From Actinospineispora spinosispora DSM 44797 (lineage in GTDB: Bacteria; Actinomycetota; Actinomycetes; Mycobacteriales; Pseudonocardiaceae): a stretch of 64,000 nucleotides of DNA. Location: assembly GCF_000429025.1 (NCBI RefSeq), contig NZ_KE386833.1, forward strand, positions 510,582-574,581, in the 5' to 3' direction. Below are positions 1 through 8,504 of the stretch, piece by piece. The position numbers were made by a program, and so were the translations under genes. Within the stretch, counting starts at the first letter, position 1. Every line of letters starts with the position of its first letter. The notes under the pieces were generated by a model that worked only from the letters and a program-made list of their open reading frames with translations, did not search any database and was not told where the DNA came from.

Positions 1-312
1 CAAGAAGGCCGCCGCCGCGCGGACCGGGCCCGCGAGATAGCGGCCGACCGCGAGCGTGCTCGCTCCGGCCGCGGCGAGCGGCACGGAGATGAGCGTTGCC
101 GCGACCGTCGCCACCAGCGCAATGTCCACGGTCTGCAATACCGCACCCGCGGCGTTCGGTAGTACCGACGGGTCCGGCGGCAGCCCGTCCAGGACCAGGC
201 GCCACAGGCCTCCTAGGCCGGTCGCCAGCTGACCGGGGTCGACATGCGCGATGACGACTGCTTGACCCAGCACCGCGAGCACAGCCACGGTCACGAGGGC
301 TCTGACGATCAC
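1..312 (-). CDS. phnE: Phosphonate-type ABC transporter permease (PhnE-like), 3' part cut by window edge
   Basis: The reverse strand from a GTG at 312 reads without a stop to base 1 (104 codons). It begins VIVRALVTVAVLAVLGQ, a first membrane segment, and continues with a hydrophobic IALVATVAATLISVPLAA stretch typical of binding-protein-dependent permeases. The GTG overlaps the TGA of the upstream ATPase gene by 4 bp (GTGA), so translation is probably coupled. It would be the inner-membrane channel of the importer encoded with phnD and phnC. The remainder, including the EAA loop, lies outside the window. The role comes mainly from its neighbours. Confidence 0.8.
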   Translation of the reverse strand, partial: MIVRALVTVAVLAVLGQAVVIAHVDPGQLATGLGGLWRLVLDGLPPDPSVLPNAAGAVLQTVDIALVATVAATLISVPLAAAGASTLAVGRYLAGPVRAAAAFL

Positions 313-1076
313 TGGGCCGACCGGTTCGTGGTGAGCCGCTCCACTGTCGAGGCTGCAATGTCGGGGACCGGACTGTTCAGTACCACCCGGCCCTCGCGCA
401 GTGCGACGATGCGGTCGGCGTGGGCCAGCGCCAGGTCCGGCTGGTGCAGCACGCACAGGACAGCGATCTGCTCCTGGTCCGCGAGCTCCCGCAGCAGCCG
501 CATGGTGGCGGTGGCGGACTCGGGGTCGAGGCTGGCGACCGGTTCGTCGGCGAGCAGCACCCGAGGGCGCTGGGCCAGGGCACGGGCGACGGCGGTTCGC
601 TGGGCCTGGCCGCCGGACAGCGTGTCAGCTCGCTGGCCGGCTATCGAGGAGAGTCCGACCCGGGTGAGCAGGTCACCGGCGCGCTCCCTCTCGGTGCGCG
701 GAAGCCGACCCAACGACGTACGCCAACCCGGATGGTGCCCGAGCGCGCCCGCCGCAACGTTGTCCAGCGCGCTGCGCCTTCGCACCAGGTAGGACCGCTG
801 GAAGACCATCGCCACCTCGGTCCGTGCCCGGCGCAGTTGTTCCCCGCGCAGCGCGGTCAGCTCGGTTCCCGCCACGCGGACGCTCCCGGCGTCGGGTTCC
901 ACCAGGCGGACCACGCAGCGCAGCAGCGTCGACTTCCCGCTGCCGTTCGGACCGAGCAACGCGACCAGCTCGCCCGGCCGGACCGTAAGGCTCACGTCGT
1001 CGAGCGCGCGCGGTCCGTTCGGGTAGCGCTTGCCGAGCCCCTGGATCTCCAGTCCGTGCGAGTCCGGAGTGCTCAC
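309..1076 (-). CDS. phnC: Phosphonate/phosphite ABC transporter ATP-binding protein
   Basis: 255 aa, the usual length for PhnC. Walker A is GPNGSGKS (about residues 40-47), followed by a Q-loop in VAMVFQRS, the ABC signature LSGGQAQR and Walker B VLLADEP. It should energise uptake of a phosphonate or related oxyanion by PhnD/PhnE. The GTG start overlaps the phnD stop by 4 bp and its own stop overlaps phnE by 4 bp, giving a compact phnD-phnC-phnE operon. No C-P lyase or phosphonatase gene is visible, so the substrate could be phosphonate, phosphite or another small anion. Confidence 0.88.
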   Translation of the reverse strand: MSTPDSHGLEIQGLGKRYPNGPRALDDVSLTVRPGELVALLGPNGSGKSTLLRCVVRLVEPDAGSVRVAGTELTALRGEQLRRARTEVAMVFQRSYLVRRRSALDNVAAGALGHHPGWRTSLGRLPRTERERAGDLLTRVGLSSIAGQRADTLSGGQAQRTAVARALAQRPRVLLADEPVASLDPESATATMRLLRELADQEQIAVLCVLHQPDLALAHADRIVALREGRVVLNSPVPDIAASTVERLTTNRSAQ

Positions 1077-1987
1077 TTCACCGACGATGCGGTCAGTTTC
1101 AGCGCCGTGACCACCTCGCGCACGCTGGAATACGTCGAATCGTCGGCCGGTACATAGCGCTGAGCCATGACGGTGCCGGCGAAGAAGTCGCGCGTCGAGG
1201 GTGTGAACGCGGCGAAGTCCAGCCCCAGGACGGCATCGCGCAGTCGCTGCTGGAACGCCTGCGGCAGATCACCCCGGACCACCAGCGGATCGGACGGGGA
1301 CGGCTCAGAACGCCACAGAAGCCTGATCTTCGCCGGATCGTAGATCTTCGCCGAGGTCGCCGCCGCGATCTGGGTCGAGGCCAGCTCGGCCGCATCCACC
1401 CTGCCGTTCAGCAGCGCCTGGTAGACGGCCGTGTGAGTGCCCAGATAGACCGGGTTGATCCCGGTGTTCGGGTCCACGCCCGCCTGGTGCAGCCCGTAGG
1501 CAGGCAGGAGGTGGCCCGACGTCGCGGTCGGGGCGGTGAAGCCGACCGTGCGTCCCGCCAGCCCCTTCAGATCGGTGATGGGGGAGCCCGCGAGCACGGC
1601 GATGCCCGCGGTGGCGGTGCTCACCCGGCCCTGCGCATCACCGAAGGTGGCGATGGGCACCAGCTTCGCCCGATCCTTCGCCAGTACGTACCCGAACGGC
1701 GGGAACTCCGCGATCTCCAGCTGGCCGGCACGCATCGCTTCGGTCTCGGCCGCGTAGTCGGTGGTCACCGCGACCGTCACGGTGCAGCCCAGCGCCGTCG
1801 ACAGCGCTCTGCCCAGCTCGTCGTAGGCGGCGGTCAGCTTCGTGGCGGCCAGGAACGGCTGGACACCCATGCGCACCGTGCCATCGCCGGGACACCCCTT
1901 CGCGTCGGTGGTCGTCGATCCGCCCGTGCCGCACGCGGACACCAACAGCACCACCGCGACCGCGAGAGTCGAGATCGCCCGCCGCAC
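1073..1987 (-). CDS. phnD: Phosphonate-type ABC transporter substrate-binding lipoprotein
   Basis: 304 aa from a GTG at 1987, chosen because GGGAGG lies just upstream and because it places a clean lipoprotein signal (RRAISTLAVAVVLLVSAC) at the N-terminus. The Cys after VSA is the lipidation site. An upstream start at 2107 would add about 40 unlikely residues. The body has periplasmic binding protein features of the PhnD family: MGVQPFLAATKLTAAYDELG near the start, then KGLAGRTVGFTAPTATSGHLLPA. It is the first gene of the importer operon; its promoter must lie in the 194 bp before the divergent reductase gene. Exact ligand unknown. Confidence 0.88.
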   Translation of the reverse strand: MRRAISTLAVAVVLLVSACGTGGSTTTDAKGCPGDGTVRMGVQPFLAATKLTAAYDELGRALSTALGCTVTVAVTTDYAAETEAMRAGQLEIAEFPPFGYVLAKDRAKLVPIATFGDAQGRVSTATAGIAVLAGSPITDLKGLAGRTVGFTAPTATSGHLLPAYGLHQAGVDPNTGINPVYLGTHTAVYQALLNGRVDAAELASTQIAAATSAKIYDPAKIRLLWRSEPSPSDPLVVRGDLPQAFQQRLRDAVLGLDFAAFTPSTRDFFAGTVMAQRYVPADDSTYSSVREVVTALKLTASSVK

Positions 1988-2181
1988 ATGAACCTCCCGA
2001 ATGCCGTCACACCGAGGTCGCGGGCAGGTCTGGGCCCGGTGACCCTGTTTCCGGGGATCGTCGCACGATCCGGCCGCATCCGCGGATCCAGATTCTGCAC
2101 GCCGCACCCCATCCGTCCGCGCATGTCACATCCGTCGCTCGGGCGTCGTCCGGTGAGGGACGACTCACATCGGGAGGCAAA

Positions 2182-2949
2182 ATGCGCGTGTTGGTGACCG
2201 GGGCGAGCGGCCGGCTCGGCTCGGTGTTGGTGGACCGGCTCACCGGCGAAGGGCACATCGTGCGTGCGATGAGCCGTCGGACCCGTCCGGTTCGGGACGG
2301 AGTCGAGTGGGTGGTCGCCGACCTGGCCGAGGGCGTCGGGGTCGAGAGGGCGGTTCACGGTATGGACGTCGTGGTGCACCTCGCCTCGGCCCCCTACCGA
2401 GGGCGCTACACCGAGCGGGTGGAGAGTGGCGGGACCCGCCTGCTCGCCTCGGCGGCACGGGACGCCGGCGTGGCACACCTGGTCTACACCTCGATCGTCG
2501 GTGTGCACCGGATTCCGTGGGGCTACTTCGCCAGCAAGTACCGAGCGGAGAAGATCGTCGAGTCGTCGGGCGTCCCCTTCACCATCCTGCGGGCCACCCA
2601 GTTCCATGAGCTGGTCAATCTGGCTATGCGCGGTATGTCCAGGCTCGGGGTGCTCGCGGTGGACCGGGCGATCTCCGCCCAGCCGGTCGACGTCCGCGAT
2701 GTCGCCGACCGGCTGCTGCCGATCGTCGCGGGCCGGCCAACCGGTGGCACCGAGGACTTCGGCGGGCCTGAGATCCTCGGATCGGGTGAGCTGGCGCGGC
2801 AGTGGAGCGACGTGACCGGTCGGCGGCGGCCGGTGCTGCCGATCAAGGTTCCGGGTGGGCTCGGCCGCGCGTTCCGCGCCGGCCACCTGACGACCTCGAC
2901 CACACCGACCGGAACCCGCACCTGGGCCCAGTACCTCGAATCGCTCTGA
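2182..2949 (+). CDS. NAD(P)-binding atypical SDR / NmrA-like reductase
   Basis: 255 aa. The N-terminal MRVLVTGASGRLGSVLV is a Rossmann dinucleotide-binding motif (GASGRLG), followed by VVADLAEG and VVVHLASAPYRGRYTERVE as in NAD(P)H-binding NmrA/epimerase-like proteins. A later YFASKYRAEKIVESSGVPFTIL block sits where extended SDRs carry YxxxK. ATG 2182 is preceded by GGGAGGC. It is divergent from phnD and ends at a strong bidirectional hairpin. Substrate unknown; members of this group are often annotated as NmrA-like regulators or quinone/flavin reductases. Confidence 0.75.
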   Translation: MRVLVTGASGRLGSVLVDRLTGEGHIVRAMSRRTRPVRDGVEWVVADLAEGVGVERAVHGMDVVVHLASAPYRGRYTERVESGGTRLLASAARDAGVAHLVYTSIVGVHRIPWGYFASKYRAEKIVESSGVPFTILRATQFHELVNLAMRGMSRLGVLAVDRAISAQPVDVRDVADRLLPIVAGRPTGGTEDFGGPEILGSGELARQWSDVTGRRRPVLPIKVPGGLGRAFRAGHLTTSTTPTGTRTWAQYLESL

Positions 2950-2954
2950 GAACG

Positions 2955-2997
2955 CACCTCGGCCCCGTATCCGACGAACGGATACGGGGCCGAGGTG
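2955..2997. terminator. Perfect 19-bp stem terminator between convergent genes
   Basis: Arms at 2955-2973 and 2979-2997 are exact reverse complements with a 5-base loop (ACGAA). It lies 5 bp after the reductase stop and about 20 bp from the stop of the oppositely oriented IniB-like gene, so it can end transcription from both sides. There is no long T-run, as is common in actinobacteria. Confidence 0.85.
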
Positions 2998-3017
2998 GTG
3001 TGGAGGTGACCAGACGA

Positions 3018-4124
3018 TCAGTGGTGGGTGTCGAAGTTGTGGCTGTCCTCGTAGCGGCTGTCGTTGCCCGAGTTGATGTCGTCGTGGCTGTCGGTCGAGG
3101 AGTGGTCCTCGTAGTTGCTGCGCGTGCTGTCGTCGTGCTCGCTCTGGTCGGAGTAGTTGTCCGCGTAGCCGTGGTCGCCCGCGGCGTTCACCGAGGTCGA
3201 ACCGGAGCCCGAGCTGTGCACCGAGGTCGTGGTGTCGTTGTCCTCGTTGTTGCCGTGCGCGTCGCCACCCAGCGAGATGGCGCTGCCGTCACCGGTGCGA
3301 ACGTGCGACAGGTCCGAGTTGTTGGCGTCACCGGAGCCGAAGGCGGTGGTGTTGTCGTTGCCGGTCACGGCCTGGTTGTGGTCGCCGACGACGTTGCCGT
3401 TGCCCGAGGTGATCGTGCTGTCCCGGATGTCGCCGTGCGCCGCGACGGCACCGTCACCGGACGCGACGGTGGGGCTGTTGTGGATCGTCTGGTTGAAGTC
3501 GCCGCCGCGGTCGTGGTCGTAGCCCCAGCCGCGGTCGTGGTGGTCGCGGCCGCCACCGGTGTCGATGTCCTGGTGCACCGAGTTGTCGATGTTGGTCTCG
3601 TTGCGGTCGATGTGGGTCTCGTTGCGCTCGAACCGGTTGTCCCAACGGTCGTGGTCCCGGTCGTTGTCCCAACGGTCGTGGTCACGGCCCCGGTCGTGAT
3701 CGCGGTCGTGATCGCGGTCGCGGTCGTGATCCCTGTCCCGGTCGTGATCGTGGTCGCGGCCCCTGTCGTGGTCACGGTCGCGGTCCCAGTCGCGGTCCCT
3801 GTCGTGGTCGTGGCCCCAGTGGTCCGAGCGCTCCCAGTCGTGGTGACCGAAGTGCTCACGGTTGTCCACGAAGTAGGAGCGCAGGTAGTCCGCTCCGTTG
3901 TGGTAGTTGCCGTGCTCCCAGTGCGAGGGCGCCGGGTAGTGATGACCGTGGTTGTACGAGCTCTCGTCGTCCGCGATGAGCGCGAGTGCGTCGTGCACGT
4001 CGGCGGGCGTCAGGTCGCGGAATCCGTGGTGATCGGAGTAACGGTCCGAGTCGTTCCAGAACTCGTTACGGTGGTGCGAGTCGCGCAGCAGGTCGGAAAT
4101 CCAGTCCAGCAGCGAAGTAGCCAT
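3018..4124 (-). CDS. IniB-like N-terminal domain protein with HDRD repeats and Gly/Asn-rich C-terminus
   Basis: 368 aa in three parts. Residues 1-55 (MATSLLDWISDLLRD...LTPADVHDALALIADDES) resemble the short helical IniB N-terminal domain of actinobacteria. The middle third is a charged low-complexity tract of HDRDRDHDRGRD type repeats with ETHIDRNETNID. The last third (DGAVAAHGDIRDSTITSGNGNVVGDHNQAV and onward) is Gly/Asn/Asp/Thr-rich with a short period, as in beta-solenoid or adhesin-like stretches. No signal peptide or membrane segment is visible. Mycobacterial IniB is induced by cell-wall stress, but shared function is only inference. The opposite strand is open only because of the repeats. 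Confidence 0.75.
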   Translation of the reverse strand: MATSLLDWISDLLRDSHHRNEFWNDSDRYSDHHGFRDLTPADVHDALALIADDESSYNHGHHYPAPSHWEHGNYHNGADYLRSYFVDNREHFGHHDWERSDHWGHDHDRDRDWDRDRDHDRGRDHDHDRDRDHDRDRDHDRDHDRGRDHDRWDNDRDHDRWDNRFERNETHIDRNETNIDNSVHQDIDTGGGRDHHDRGWGYDHDRGGDFNQTIHNSPTVASGDGAVAAHGDIRDSTITSGNGNVVGDHNQAVTGNDNTTAFGSGDANNSDLSHVRTGDGSAISLGGDAHGNNEDNDTTTSVHSSGSGSTSVNAAGDHGYADNYSDQSEHDDSTRSNYEDHSSTDSHDDINSGNDSRYEDSHNFDTHH

Positions 4125-4457
4125 GCTCGGTGAGCTCCTCTGAGAAGTTCGATTCGGCCTCGGGGGCCTTCAAGCGCCGTCCCGATAGAAACTACGGCCG
4201 TGCCCAACCCAGCAGCATCGGGGATCCGACCGGGTTCGACCGCAGAGTATCCGGGTCGATTCGGGGCGCATCGTTAGGGGCATTGGGGGATCAGCGAGCG
4301 GGGGAACGGCCCCCAGCAGCGACGATACGGGTACTCCCCAATCCCCGTTGGGGGATCGGCGCTAGGCCCATTCGAGTGATAGGGCACTGATTCGGAATTG
4401 TCGGCGCGAAACTGATATTGATCGGGCCGCTTCCGTCGCAAATGCCATCCTGTGGCC
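4125..4457. other. Intergenic region between divergent IniB-like and GNAT genes
   Basis: 333 bp without a credible gene. It must hold the promoters of both flanking genes. AGGAGCTC beside the IniB-like ATG (4122-4140) gives a plausible ribosome-binding site on the minus strand. Around 4285-4360 the motif GGGGGATC occurs twice, and ATCCCC-GTT-GGGGAT around 4341-4357 forms a small inverted repeat that could be an operator. This is not proven. Confidence 0.4.
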
Positions 4458-4934
4458 ATGGAACAGCTAGCGCAGTGGGGCGCGGTGGTACTACGCCGAG
4501 CTCGATCGACCGATCTTCCCGCCATCGTGGCGCTGCTCGCCGACGATGTGCTCGGCTCGACACGGGAGGCCACCGGGGACCAGGAGCTCACGGCATACGA
4601 GCGTGCGTTCGACGCGATCGACGCCGACCCGGCGCACCTGCTGGTCGTGGCGGAAGCCGACGGACGCCTGGTCGGCACGATGCAGCTGTCCTTCGTCCCG
4701 GGGCTCGCCAGCAGAGGCGCGCTGCGCGGCCAGATCGAGGCGGTACGCGTCGCCTCGTGGCGCCGAGGTGACCGTCTCGGCTCGTCGATGATCGACTGGG
4801 CGATCCGGGAGTGCCGCGCCCGGGGCTGCGCCATGGTCCAGCTCACGAGCGATAAACGCCGCCCGGACGCCCACCGCTTCTACGAGCGCCTCGGCTTCGC
4901 CGCGACCCATGAGGGCTTCAAACTCCCGCTCTGA
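4458..4934 (+). CDS. GNAT-family N-acetyltransferase
   Basis: 158 aa. VVLRRARSTDLPAIVALL at the N-terminus, LLVVAEADGRLVGTMQLSF in the middle, EAVRVASWRRGDRLGSSMIDWAIRECRARG (the acetyl-CoA binding motif A region) and HRFYERLGFAATHEGFKL at the end are classic GNAT motifs. The pyrophosphate-binding stretch reads RRGDRLG rather than the usual RGxGxG/A. ATG 4458 is preferred over GTG 4452, though neither has a clear Shine-Dalgarno. It acetylates an unidentified amine; there are no clues from neighbours. Confidence 0.85.
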   Translation: MEQLAQWGAVVLRRARSTDLPAIVALLADDVLGSTREATGDQELTAYERAFDAIDADPAHLLVVAEADGRLVGTMQLSFVPGLASRGALRGQIEAVRVASWRRGDRLGSSMIDWAIRECRARGCAMVQLTSDKRRPDAHRFYERLGFAATHEGFKLPL

Positions 4935-4936
4935 CA

Positions 4937-4968
4937 GCTCGCACAGACCCCATCGGGTCTGTGCGAGC
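4937..4968. terminator. Bidirectional hairpin with GCTCGCACAGA arms
   Basis: A 14-bp perfect stem (4937-4950 with 4955-4968, loop CATC) between the stops of the convergent GNAT and amine oxidase genes. Outer TGACA/TGTCA (4932-4936, 4973-4977) can extend it. The arm sequence recurs at 58734-58809. Confidence 0.8.
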
Positions 4969-4974
4969 CGGGTG

Positions 4975-6861
4975 TCAGTGGCAGCGAGGCTGGGACGGAG
5001 CAACGTCCAGGGACGGGTTGTGGTCGAAGAAACCGGTGGGCTTCAGCCAGAACGAGACCGTGTCCGCCGGCATGATCGGCCAGTCCTCGACCCTCGGCAC
5101 GTGATGGATGCCGAACACGTACCACAGGACGACGTCGGTGTTCTCGATCGAGCGGTCGGCTTCGGTCCAGACCGGAAGACCCTCGTCGGTGCCGCTCTGG
5201 TTGACGAACTCACCGCACGGCCAGCGTTCGTCCCGGTCGAACGGGGTCACCCAGAGCGTGTGCCGCAGCACCTGGGCGCGCTTCAGCACGGGTGACTCCG
5301 GGTCGAGCATCGCGGGAACGGCGGCTCCCGGCACCAGCTTGTACGCGACCGGCGCACCGACCTTGTTGCGCTTGCCCGGGTTGGTGATCTTCCAGGCGCG
5401 CTGGGTGGACCAGTTGTAGTCCTGACGTCCCTCGGCCTCGGTGCGCAACGGAACGGACCGCTGGGTCAGCGCGAGCCCGTGCGGGTTGTCCGGGCCGATC
5501 GGCGGCTGCGCGGTCTCGGACATGACGACCGTGTTGTCCGGGCCGTCCACCTCCATGTCGAGCCGCGCCACGATGAAGTGCTGGTGGATCGGCGCGTACG
5601 TCTGGTGGTCGACGACCGTGCCGTAGGGCGGCGGCTGCTCACCGGAGAACGGGGTGGTCACCATGATGCCGGTGGCCCGCACCTCGCACTCGATGCTGCC
5701 GTCCTCGTGGAACCGCCAGTACACCAGGTACTCGTAGTTGGCGACGGTCACGTGCGCGGACACCACGAGCCTGCGCATCCGCCGGACCTCGGCACCGGCG
5801 CGCTCGTCGACGTGCTTCCACAGGACGGCGTTGTCCTCCTCGTGGATGCACACCGCGTTGCGGATGACCTGAGGTTCGCCGGCGCTGTCGTGCAGCACCG
5901 CGTCCAGGTAGGTGATCTCACCCAGGCAGTCGCAGCCCAGCTCGAGCGACGTGGTCATGAACCCCAGACCCCACTCGCCGATGTCGTAGGCGGTGCGGCG
6001 CACGTGGTCGGGGGAGGGATCGCGGTAGGGCACCACCATCTCGGCGAAGGACAGCCGGTGCGCGACCGGGCGGCCGTCGTAGGACACGGCGTGCAGCACG
6101 AGCCCCTCGCGGTAGGTGAAGCCCACCCGTAGCTGCCAACGCTGCCAGCTCAGCTGGTGCCCGTCGAGGGTGAACGAGACACCGTCGGGCTGGGTGATCT
6201 CCAGTGGCCTGCGGTCGGTGCGAAGAACCTGGTCCGGGACGTGCTTGGGGACGTACTCACCCTGCACCGGCGGGAACCCGGCTCCCGGGGTGTCCTCGAT
6301 CTCGAGCAGCTCCATGGTGTTGAGATCGACCACGAGCTTGAGCCCGCTGACCGGGTGGGCGTAGGGGTTGGCGTCGTGGGCCGCGCGCAGCCACACGTCG
6401 CACCAGCCGATGCGGCGTCCCGAGTACTGCTCGGGGATCAGGTGCGCGCCGTAGGTCCACACGTCCACCAGCACGAGGTCCATGTCGGTGACACCTCGAC
6501 CACCCAGCACCGCGATGACCTCGGGATGCGCCCGCATCGCCACGTCGCAGTCGTGCCACTCGTCGACGGTCGCGTTCGGCTGCTTGCCCGGCACCGAGGT
6601 CCAGCTCAGGACCGCGTCCTTGGTCAGCGACAGCAGGCCGACCCACGCGGTGCCGACATCGGTCTGCCAGGCGACGACCCGTGCTTCGCGGACGATCTGG
6701 TCACCGGATCGGAACTCACGCGCCACGGCCTTCTCCGGCTCGTGCAGCTCGACCGACGCGATCCGCCAGGCGGGGCGGACCACGTTCTTCTCGCGCCGCA
6801 GGATGTCCCGCACCTGGCGGAACTCCGCCTCCGACAGCGGATCGAGGGGATGGGCGGTCAT
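4975..6861 (-). CDS. Copper-containing primary-amine oxidase
   Basis: 628 aa, close to Arthrobacter phenylethylamine oxidase (about 640 aa). It oxidatively deaminates primary amines to aldehyde, ammonia and hydrogen peroxide. The topaquinone precursor tyrosine is Tyr376 in the consensus N-Y-E-Y (VTVANYEYLVYW). Copper ligands His426 and His428 lie in PIHQHF, and a third is in the FGIHHVPRVEDWPIMPADT segment near the end. The likely catalytic base is Asp293 in AYDIGEWG. There is no signal peptide, so it is cytoplasmic. It starts 10 bp after the permease gene stop, so the two form an operon for uptake and oxidation of an amine. Confidence 0.93.
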   Translation of the reverse strand: MTAHPLDPLSEAEFRQVRDILRREKNVVRPAWRIASVELHEPEKAVAREFRSGDQIVREARVVAWQTDVGTAWVGLLSLTKDAVLSWTSVPGKQPNATVDEWHDCDVAMRAHPEVIAVLGGRGVTDMDLVLVDVWTYGAHLIPEQYSGRRIGWCDVWLRAAHDANPYAHPVSGLKLVVDLNTMELLEIEDTPGAGFPPVQGEYVPKHVPDQVLRTDRRPLEITQPDGVSFTLDGHQLSWQRWQLRVGFTYREGLVLHAVSYDGRPVAHRLSFAEMVVPYRDPSPDHVRRTAYDIGEWGLGFMTTSLELGCDCLGEITYLDAVLHDSAGEPQVIRNAVCIHEEDNAVLWKHVDERAGAEVRRMRRLVVSAHVTVANYEYLVYWRFHEDGSIECEVRATGIMVTTPFSGEQPPPYGTVVDHQTYAPIHQHFIVARLDMEVDGPDNTVVMSETAQPPIGPDNPHGLALTQRSVPLRTEAEGRQDYNWSTQRAWKITNPGKRNKVGAPVAYKLVPGAAVPAMLDPESPVLKRAQVLRHTLWVTPFDRDERWPCGEFVNQSGTDEGLPVWTEADRSIENTDVVLWYVFGIHHVPRVEDWPIMPADTVSFWLKPTGFFDHNPSLDVAPSQPRCH

Positions 6862-6871
6862 GGTCAGCCTT

Positions 6872-8377
6872 TCACTCGGGAACTATCAGGGCGGGAGTGT
6901 CGCGGCGCAGCGTCTCGCCGGTGAAGAAGGCGGGCGCCCGCAGCCGCCATACGACCATCAGCACGGCGCCGAGCAGTAGCAGCCCGAGACCGAGGAGGAA
7001 CACCAGGCCGATCCCACCGATCTCCGCGCCGCTGCCGTTGGCCGGGTCGTAGCTGTCGATCAGCGAGATGACGAAGACGGCGGCCAGCATGAGCCCGCCG
7101 ACCAGTGGGAACAGGAACTTGAAGACCACGTTGAACGCGCTGGCGAACAGCTCGTTGCGGAAGTACCAGACGCAGGAGAACGCGGTCAGGCCGTAGTAGA
7201 AGCAGATCATGATGCCCAGGGCCAGGATCGTGTCGGACAGGACCTTCTCCGACAGCAACGTCATCACCGCGTAGAACGCGGCGGTGCCGACGCCACACAC
7301 GAGCGTGGCGTAGCTGGGGATCAGGAACCGGGGATGGACCTGCGCGAACCGCGATGGGATGGCCTTGTACTCACCCATCGCCAGCAGCGTCCGGGCCGGC
7401 GGGAGGAACGTGGTCTGCAGGCTCGCGGCGCTCGAGGCCAGCACGGCGAGGAACAGCAGCAGCGACGGCCAGTGACCGAGAACCGGTTCGGCCAGCGCCC
7501 CGAACACGTTGTCCGAGGACTCCTCGTTCCCCAGCCCCAGTCCCGTCGTGCCGATCCCGGCGTACATCATGGCCGCGATCGCCACCAGCAGGTATGTCGC
7601 CAGGATCGTCAGCACCGTCGCCAGCGCCGCCCGCCCGGGTGTCCGGTCGGCATCGGTGCTCTCCTCGTTGACGGTCAGGCAGGTGTCCCAGCCCCAGAAC
7701 GCGAAGATCGAGCCGACGAGGCCCGCGACGAACGCGGACAGCGTCAGGTCACTGAACGGGTTGAGCCAGCTCCACTCGAACGGAATGCCCAGCGGGTCGC
7801 TCGAACCGACCGAGCGGGTGATCGCGACGATCACGAACAGGGCAAGCACCAGCATCTGGAAGACGACCAGCACGTTCTGCACCCGCTGGGTCGTGGTGAT
7901 GCCCCGGTAGGCGATGTAGGTGGCGACCGCGATGAACGCGATACACGTGACGATGTTGATCGCCTTGTCCTTCGCCAGGTCCGCCAGCGATTCGACACCG
8001 GTGAGCCGCGCGAGGAACAGGTAGAAGAACGTGACCGCGACACCCGCGAGGTTGGACAGGACGATCACCGTGGCGAGCACCGCGCCCCAGCCGCACAACC
8101 ACCCGGTGTACGGACCGAACGCCTTGGTCGCCCAGGTGAACGAGGTGCCGCAGTCCGGCACCGCTCGGTTGAGCTCCCGGTAGGCGTAGGCGGTGAGGAA
8201 CATCGGTACGAACCCGGCGAGGAAGATCGCCGGCATCTTCAGGCCGACCGCGGTGACCACGATCCCGAGGGTCGCGGTGAGGGTGTAGGCCGGCGCGACG
8301 CTCGAGACTCCGAGCGTGACGCTGCCCCACATCCCGACCGATCCACTCGACAGACCCTTGGCATGGACATCGGTCAT
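6872..8377 (-). CDS. APC-family amino acid/amine permease
   Basis: 501 aa with about 12 hydrophobic segments. The N-terminal GSVTLGVSSVAPAYTLTATLG and YRELNRAVPDCGTSFTW (the conserved TM2-3 region) place it in the amino acid-polyamine-organocation superfamily, and AFWGWDTCLTVNEE matches TM6 of the family. Its ATG at 8377 has GGAGGTGG about 8 bp upstream. It is the promoter-proximal gene of a two-gene operon with the amine oxidase, which suggests that the substrate is a primary amine. Specificity cannot be read from sequence. Confidence 0.88.
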   Translation of the reverse strand: MTDVHAKGLSSGSVGMWGSVTLGVSSVAPAYTLTATLGIVVTAVGLKMPAIFLAGFVPMFLTAYAYRELNRAVPDCGTSFTWATKAFGPYTGWLCGWGAVLATVIVLSNLAGVAVTFFYLFLARLTGVESLADLAKDKAINIVTCIAFIAVATYIAYRGITTTQRVQNVLVVFQMLVLALFVIVAITRSVGSSDPLGIPFEWSWLNPFSDLTLSAFVAGLVGSIFAFWGWDTCLTVNEESTDADRTPGRAALATVLTILATYLLVAIAAMMYAGIGTTGLGLGNEESSDNVFGALAEPVLGHWPSLLLFLAVLASSAASLQTTFLPPARTLLAMGEYKAIPSRFAQVHPRFLIPSYATLVCGVGTAAFYAVMTLLSEKVLSDTILALGIMICFYYGLTAFSCVWYFRNELFASAFNVVFKFLFPLVGGLMLAAVFVISLIDSYDPANGSGAEIGGIGLVFLLGLGLLLLGAVLMVVWRLRAPAFFTGETLRRDTPALIVPE

Positions 8378-8504
8378 CGGGGTACCACCTCCGGACAGCG
8401 GGAACGCACTCCGGACAGTGTGTGTGCGCCGTCACCTCACTGTGTCACGACAATGTGGCACTCCCGTACCGATCGGCGCACCACTTAGGCGGGTGTTGCG
8501 CCGG

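Noticed and set aside
3600-3830. CRISPR-like array from periodic GGTCGTGGTCGCGG units
   Set aside because: The repeats have no spacers of constant length and encode the HDRD tract of a protein; no cas genes are present.
2802-4133. Long Val-rich open frame on the plus strand opposite the IniB-like gene
   Set aside because: It is the antisense of the HDRD/DHDR repeats (GTCGTGGTC units), has no ribosome-binding site and overlaps the 3' end of the reductase gene.
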